Origin: Antitrichia curtipendula
Taxonomy: Eukaryota; Streptophyta; Bryopsida; Hypnales; Leucodontaceae
Reading direction: 5' to 3'
NCBI GenBank assembly: GCA_951230915.1
Contig: OX579642.1
Location: forward strand, 2,852,001 to 2,916,000
Length of the DNA stretch: 64,000 nucleotides
Under the pieces are notes generated by a model. That model did no database searches and had not been told where the DNA came from. It worked only from the letters and a program-made list of their open reading frames with translations. Within the stretch, counting starts at the first letter, position 1, and every line of letters begins with the position of its first letter. The position numbers and the translations under genes were made by a program. Shown here one piece after another: positions 60,397 to 64,000 of this stretch.

Positions 60397-60625
60397 GCAA
60401 GGCCCTCACCAAGGCAGGAGCTTCAAACACACACACACAAACTTCTACAAGAGCCAGGACATTGAAGAACAGTGCGACCTTATTGGCAAGGAATTGAAGT
60501 GCACCAAGGTCATCACATACAGTGGAGAGCTACACACCACCTTCATCAACCCGGAGCAGAGTTACAAAGGCATCATCTGGCTACAGAGTCCCAATCCCAT
60601 GCAGGAGCTCGACTTCAACCCATGA
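60395..60625 (+). pseudogene. Short coding-like ORF at the 5' end of the LINE insertion (76 codons)
   Basis: A 76-codon frame from an ATG at 60395 has clearly higher third-position GC (many AAG, CAC, ATC, TAC codons) than its AT-rich neighbours, so it looks like once-selected coding DNA. It contains FKHTHTNFYKSQDIEEQC and ends QELDFNP. I do not recognise it as reverse transcriptase or any other family. It falls at the 5' end of the segment bounded by a 13-bp target-site duplication, so it may be a piece of host transcript carried in with the LINE, or an unfamiliar part of the LINE itself. The ATG overlaps the target-site duplication, so the start is probably fortuitous. Confidence 0.4.
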
Positions 60626-60633
60626 TCCCAGAA

Positions 60634-60730
60634 CTAGTTTATGGGATTTAGTGCAATATGCTACCTAGTTTTATGGGATTTAGTGCAATATGCTACCTGG
60701 TTGTATGGAATTTAGTGCAATATGCTACCT
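60634..60730. repeat. Three tandem units of about 33 bp
   Basis: TATGGGATTTAGTGCAATAT occurs twice, then as TATGGAATTTAGTGCAATAT, each followed by GCTACCT. The periods are about 33 and 32 bp. The array lies within the LINE-bounded segment. Confidence 0.9.
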
Positions 60731-61009
60731 TTCAAGACAAATAGGCATCAACTTTGGTTACTTTGAGAGTGAGTAGTATTAAAAAAAAAAATAGGAAAGA
60801 AAGGACTTTGCAAGTTGTAAAGGATTATTGGGAGTACCATAACACAAAACAGACAAAATAGATGCTAATTCCAACATGAAGGAAGTTGCAAATTGGCTTT
60901 CAGATTTTATTGTTTGTCGCGATCTTGGCTAAGATCTAATTTTTCCAAGGATTTTCTCCAATGTACATTTAGCTACTGAAAATTTAAATAGCAATGGAAT
61001 GAATTTTAG

Positions 61010-61420
61010 CCAGTTCTATCGAACTCCTATGGGACCGCACCACGCCTGCAAAACTTCAGTTTTTTTTCTTGTGGCTCATGAATTGGAGTGAAGATAATGG
61101 GATTTTCTCCAAAATGCCTCAGCTGCAGCTCAAATTTGAGGGAAACCACCAAGCATATATTTTCTACACCTGCAGAATTGTTAGACGTGTCTGGAGCCTT
61201 TTTCAACCCGACAAGGAGAGCCCTCGGCCTGCAAGAATTGCCGCAATTCTTTGAGGGAAACATTGACTGGTATCATTACTGGAACCTTCAACTTGGAAGG
61301 CCTCTACCAAACATGGCCACAGACATCATGTGTTTGGCCATTCTTTGGCGCCTATGGAGAGCTAGGAATACTCATGTTTTTAATCAGGAAACTAGTAACC
61401 CTAATAATTGAGATCTGCCA
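61010..61420 (+). pseudogene. LINE polyprotein C-terminal remnant (zf-RVT region)
   Basis: One frame reads LWDRTTPAKLQFFFLWLMNW, the usual start of the zinc-binding region after plant LINE reverse transcriptase. In the next frame CLSCSSNLRETTKHIF gives the Cys-x2-Cys and Glu-x3-His part. The expected following Cys is only in the first frame (TCRIVRRVWSLF). The last block, ILWRLWRARNTHVFNQE, is a standard ending of these polyproteins. The frameshifts make it a pseudogene. Confidence 0.85.
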
Positions 61421-61874
61421 CTTAGCATGGAGGGACACCATTCTGGTGGGTATCGCTTATAGGAATCACATTGGCTCTCCTTTTCCAGTCGTAGAGGTGT
61501 ATTAGCCAGGTGTGCATAAATGGAGTTTTTTTTGCTCTGGCACTCTGCACAAGCCCGAGTGGCATGTCTCCCTTAGTTTACCACATAGGTTAAGTAGGCC
61601 CAAGGAACCTGATAGGTTTATTTTATTTTCCCCTTGGGTTTTTTTCTCCTTTTAATGGTCGCTGTTCCTTTTTATTAAAAAAACAAACACACTTTGAGAT
61701 AAAATACTAAATCTAAGATTCAAAAGCACTGATGATGGAATACAAGGGTCTTCCAGATTACGTAGTGGCTTGAGGATGTGTGACCAACCAGGAGGAAATG
61801 AGAAGTTCTGCACTCAGTCTGTTGCCTGCTCCAACTCTTACCACAAACAAAGCCATCCTAGCGTTACCTCCCCA

Positions 61875-62827
61875 TTAACCCCTAAAGGACCAAACACCGT
61901 TTTTTGACAACATAGCGTTTTGGGGCAGCTCACCACGAATGGAATTTTTATTTTTTTTCTTTGAAATTTTCACACAAGATGTGCCCGAGGAGTAGCTTTA
62001 GGGCCCAACAATTTTCATAACTTTTGACCGCATGGTTAAAAAGTTATGGTATCATATGTAGTTTTCATTGTTCGGCAGGCAACCCGGGCAGCAAAAAAAA
62101 CTTCTTTAAAAATCATTTTCTAGAGAAATAAAAATTTGAAATTGGTTCTCTAGATTTATGTGCACAAGGAAAGCTTTGAATCATTCCACTTTGATTTATG
62201 AGATGAAAGTTATGAGGAATTTTAGTTGTGGGTAGTTTGCGGGTAGTTATGGAATCTCTACTCTAAAATAAATTTTGAAGTCCTTTATTTAACTCAATTT
62301 TCAATATTTTTGGAAAAAAATATAAACACAAGGTGTAGATTGTTTATTACAACATTACAATCGTTTGGATTGGCATTTTTCAATTCCATAATTAAATCCT
62401 TAACAATTTAGTGTTTTGAATCATTTTCTACTTCTTTCTACTTACTATTTTTTTCCTATATGTTGTACAATTCCAAATGATCTGAAAATTTTCAAGCATG
62501 TAGCTAACTTGCTTTGAAGAGTGAATCCAAAGAGTTACCATCATTTTGGACATTTTTTCATACAAATGTGACCATGTGAAGTGCAGCTGCCCGGTTTTTC
62601 GCAGGGACAAAAAAAGGATTTTTGTCAATTCAAACGCTATTATCTTGCAATCCACCTGATGGAAAATTCTGAATTTTTTTTCACATCTTCTTAAACAAGT
62701 TTACTACAAGATCATCCGGTTACAAGTGTCCAAAAATGTTTTTTTTCTAAAATTTGGCACTAGTATTAGAAATGACAGTTTTGGAGCGTTTTTGGTGAAA
62801 ACATAGTCAAAAACCTTTAGGGGTTAA
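61875..62827 (+). mobile_element. TTAA element, family T4, intact copy (953 bp)
   Basis: The left end is TTAACCCCTAAAGGACC and the right end is ACCTTTAGGGGTTAA, an inverted repeat of 14 bases including TTAA. The interior is non-coding and matches 3246-4140 in order. TTGCAATCCACCTG and CATAACTTTTGACCGCATGG inside resemble words in T1, suggesting distant kinship. Confidence 0.88.
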
Positions 62828-63219
62828 TTAACAATAAAATTCAAATGATCAGCTTTGATGGCTTATTTCTCAGGTAGGAGAGGCGTCTGATAGAAGTGTC
62901 TGAACAGAGACAAAATTTGGTTTCCAAAGAGTGACATTGTTGACTCAGAAGCAAGTCCTGAGGATTTGAAGGATATGAAAAGAGGCTAGAAATTTAGAAA
63001 TTGAGTTTCACCATCATTTCCGTGAAGGGCAAGGCATGTGGGTTCATTTCAGGAGCTGAACTTGACATCATGTTGCAAGCAGCAAGAGTGTACAATACTA
63101 TTGTGTCAGACAAATAAGCAACACTGAACTTGACTCCCATGTCCTCTCCAAATGTAGCCTACTCATTTTCCCACACCAATTAATTACCGTAACCTGTGGC
63201 ACAATGCTGCACATGCAAC
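62828..63219. other. Intergenic DNA, no gene seen
   Basis: Nothing supported in this stretch. Confidence 0.5.
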
Positions 63220-64000
63220 AAGCATTAAGGTTGAGGATGCCATTTGTCAAACATGCCCAGTACCCAACAGTACCCAACAGTACCCAACTGGTAGGAGTGC
63301 AGTATTTTCCAATAAAGTCTGGAACAGATTTCCAACTGAAGCTTGGAATGTGTGTGTTTTTGGTCTTTTACAAAGGTATGGACTATTAAGATTACAACAT
63401 GTGTCCTGAAATAGTGAGCAAGAAATTTGGAATTAGTGAGCGGGAAAGTAGTTCTTGAATGGTTGGAATTGAAAGACTCCAAACATTGGCTATTGGTGAA
63501 GTGCACTTTTTAGCTCTCAAAATTCACAGTAATTTTCAATTTGGGGAATGAAATTCTGAAAATTTTGCTATCTCCGTATTTCCTATCTTCCTACATGGGA
63601 AATTTTTTCACTACCTTATACTACGCACAATCTGCTCTAAAATTGCTTAAATGATCGGCTATTGGTGCCCCAACCTTACCACAAATATTGAAATCAGCTC
63701 ATCAACTGGCATAAGGAAAAAGCAATTGTACTTGATCACTCAAAGGGATTTTGTAGCAGATCATGAGCAGTTTAAGGCTCAACAAAATTTTCCCAAGTAG
63801 AAAGATAGGAAATATGGGGATTGCAAATTTTTCATAATTTTATTCCCCAAACTGAAATTACTGCAAATTTTGGGAGCCAAAAAAGTACTCATGACCCATA
63901 ACCAATGTCTGGACTATGCTGATTCCAATCATTCAAGAACCAAGCTTACTTCTTGCTCACTACTTTGGGACATGTGTCATTACCTTAATAGTCCCAACCT
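63220..64000. repeat. Large inverted repeat cut by the window edge
   Basis: The arm at about 63365-63650 and the arm at about 63765-64000 are reverse complements with moderate divergence (AGTAGTGAGCAAGAA, TTCTTGAATG-TTGGAAT, CAGTAATTT-CA-TTTGGGGAAT, ATTTCCTATCTT). Both arms belong to the dispersed repeat at 25300-25800. CAGTACCCAA is repeated three times near 63258-63288. The element continues beyond the window. Confidence 0.75.

Larger units (their letters stand above)
60397..61692 (+). mobile_element. 5'-truncated LINE (non-LTR retrotransposon) with target-site duplication
   Basis: TTTGAGATAAAAT occurs immediately before (60384-60396) and after (61693-61705) this segment, a 13-bp direct repeat typical of LINE target-primed insertion. 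The 3' end is A-rich (TTATTAAAAAAACAAACACAC). Inside, about 61010-61420 encodes the end of a plant LINE polyprotein (listed separately). Most of the reverse transcriptase is missing, as in 5'-truncated insertions. Confidence 0.82.

Noticed and set aside
1..64000. tRNA genes, rRNA or CRISPR-like arrays
   Set aside because: No tRNA T-arm and acceptor pairing, no rRNA segments and no regularly spaced repeats with unique spacers were seen by eye. A covariance-model scan would be needed to exclude small RNAs fully.

Overview
This is a plant nuclear genome window. The evidence is three genes of clear land-plant type: an R2R3-MYB of the MYB44/73/77 type, a NYN-plus-C2H2 protein of a plant-specific architecture, and a plant long-form alpha/beta-hydrolase lipase with ten phase-consistent GT-AG exons. 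Telomere-type AAACCCTAA motifs also occur. The gaps between genes are very AT-rich and full of decayed repeats, so the genome is probably medium to large. Several protein features are diverged from the angiosperm homologues I know, including a lipase about 150 residues longer than usual. That fits a non-seed plant, but I cannot name the species. A run of 200 N (22714-22913) marks an assembly gap.

Layout. 1-8186: AT-rich, with an exact 71-bp tandem duplication, a truncated TTAA element, a near-perfect 232-bp hairpin and a decayed coding-like stretch. 8187-11342: a piggyBac-type transposase pseudogene between two TTAA-bounded elements. 11343-16110: the MYB gene with a long GC-richer leader and a tandem-repeat tail. 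16233-37000: a patchwork of short TTAA-bounded elements, GC-rich islands, microsatellites and hairpins. 37250-47800: two minus-strand genes, the lipase (41312-46544) and the NYN/zinc-finger gene (38089-40308), about 1 kb apart. 47800-64000: AT-rich DNA with more TTAA elements, one nested in another, a 5'-truncated LINE with target-site duplication, and an inverted repeat cut by the window edge.

The main discovery is the set of TTAA elements. At least a dozen short non-coding elements in several families begin TTAACCC and end GGGTTAA. Two nested insertions, each with a related uninterrupted copy elsewhere in the window, show insertion exactly at TTAA with TTAA duplicated. The same window holds a broken transposase with piggyBac landmarks, in which one of three catalytic Asp codons has become Asn. 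Together these indicate a piggyBac-type system with non-autonomous (MITE-like) families in a plant, a superfamily known mainly from animals. I call the families T1 (with T1b and T1c variants), T2, T3 and T4 for convenience. The three genes do not form an evident pathway: one is a transcriptional regulator, one a putative organellar nuclease-like protein, and one a lipid hydrolase.
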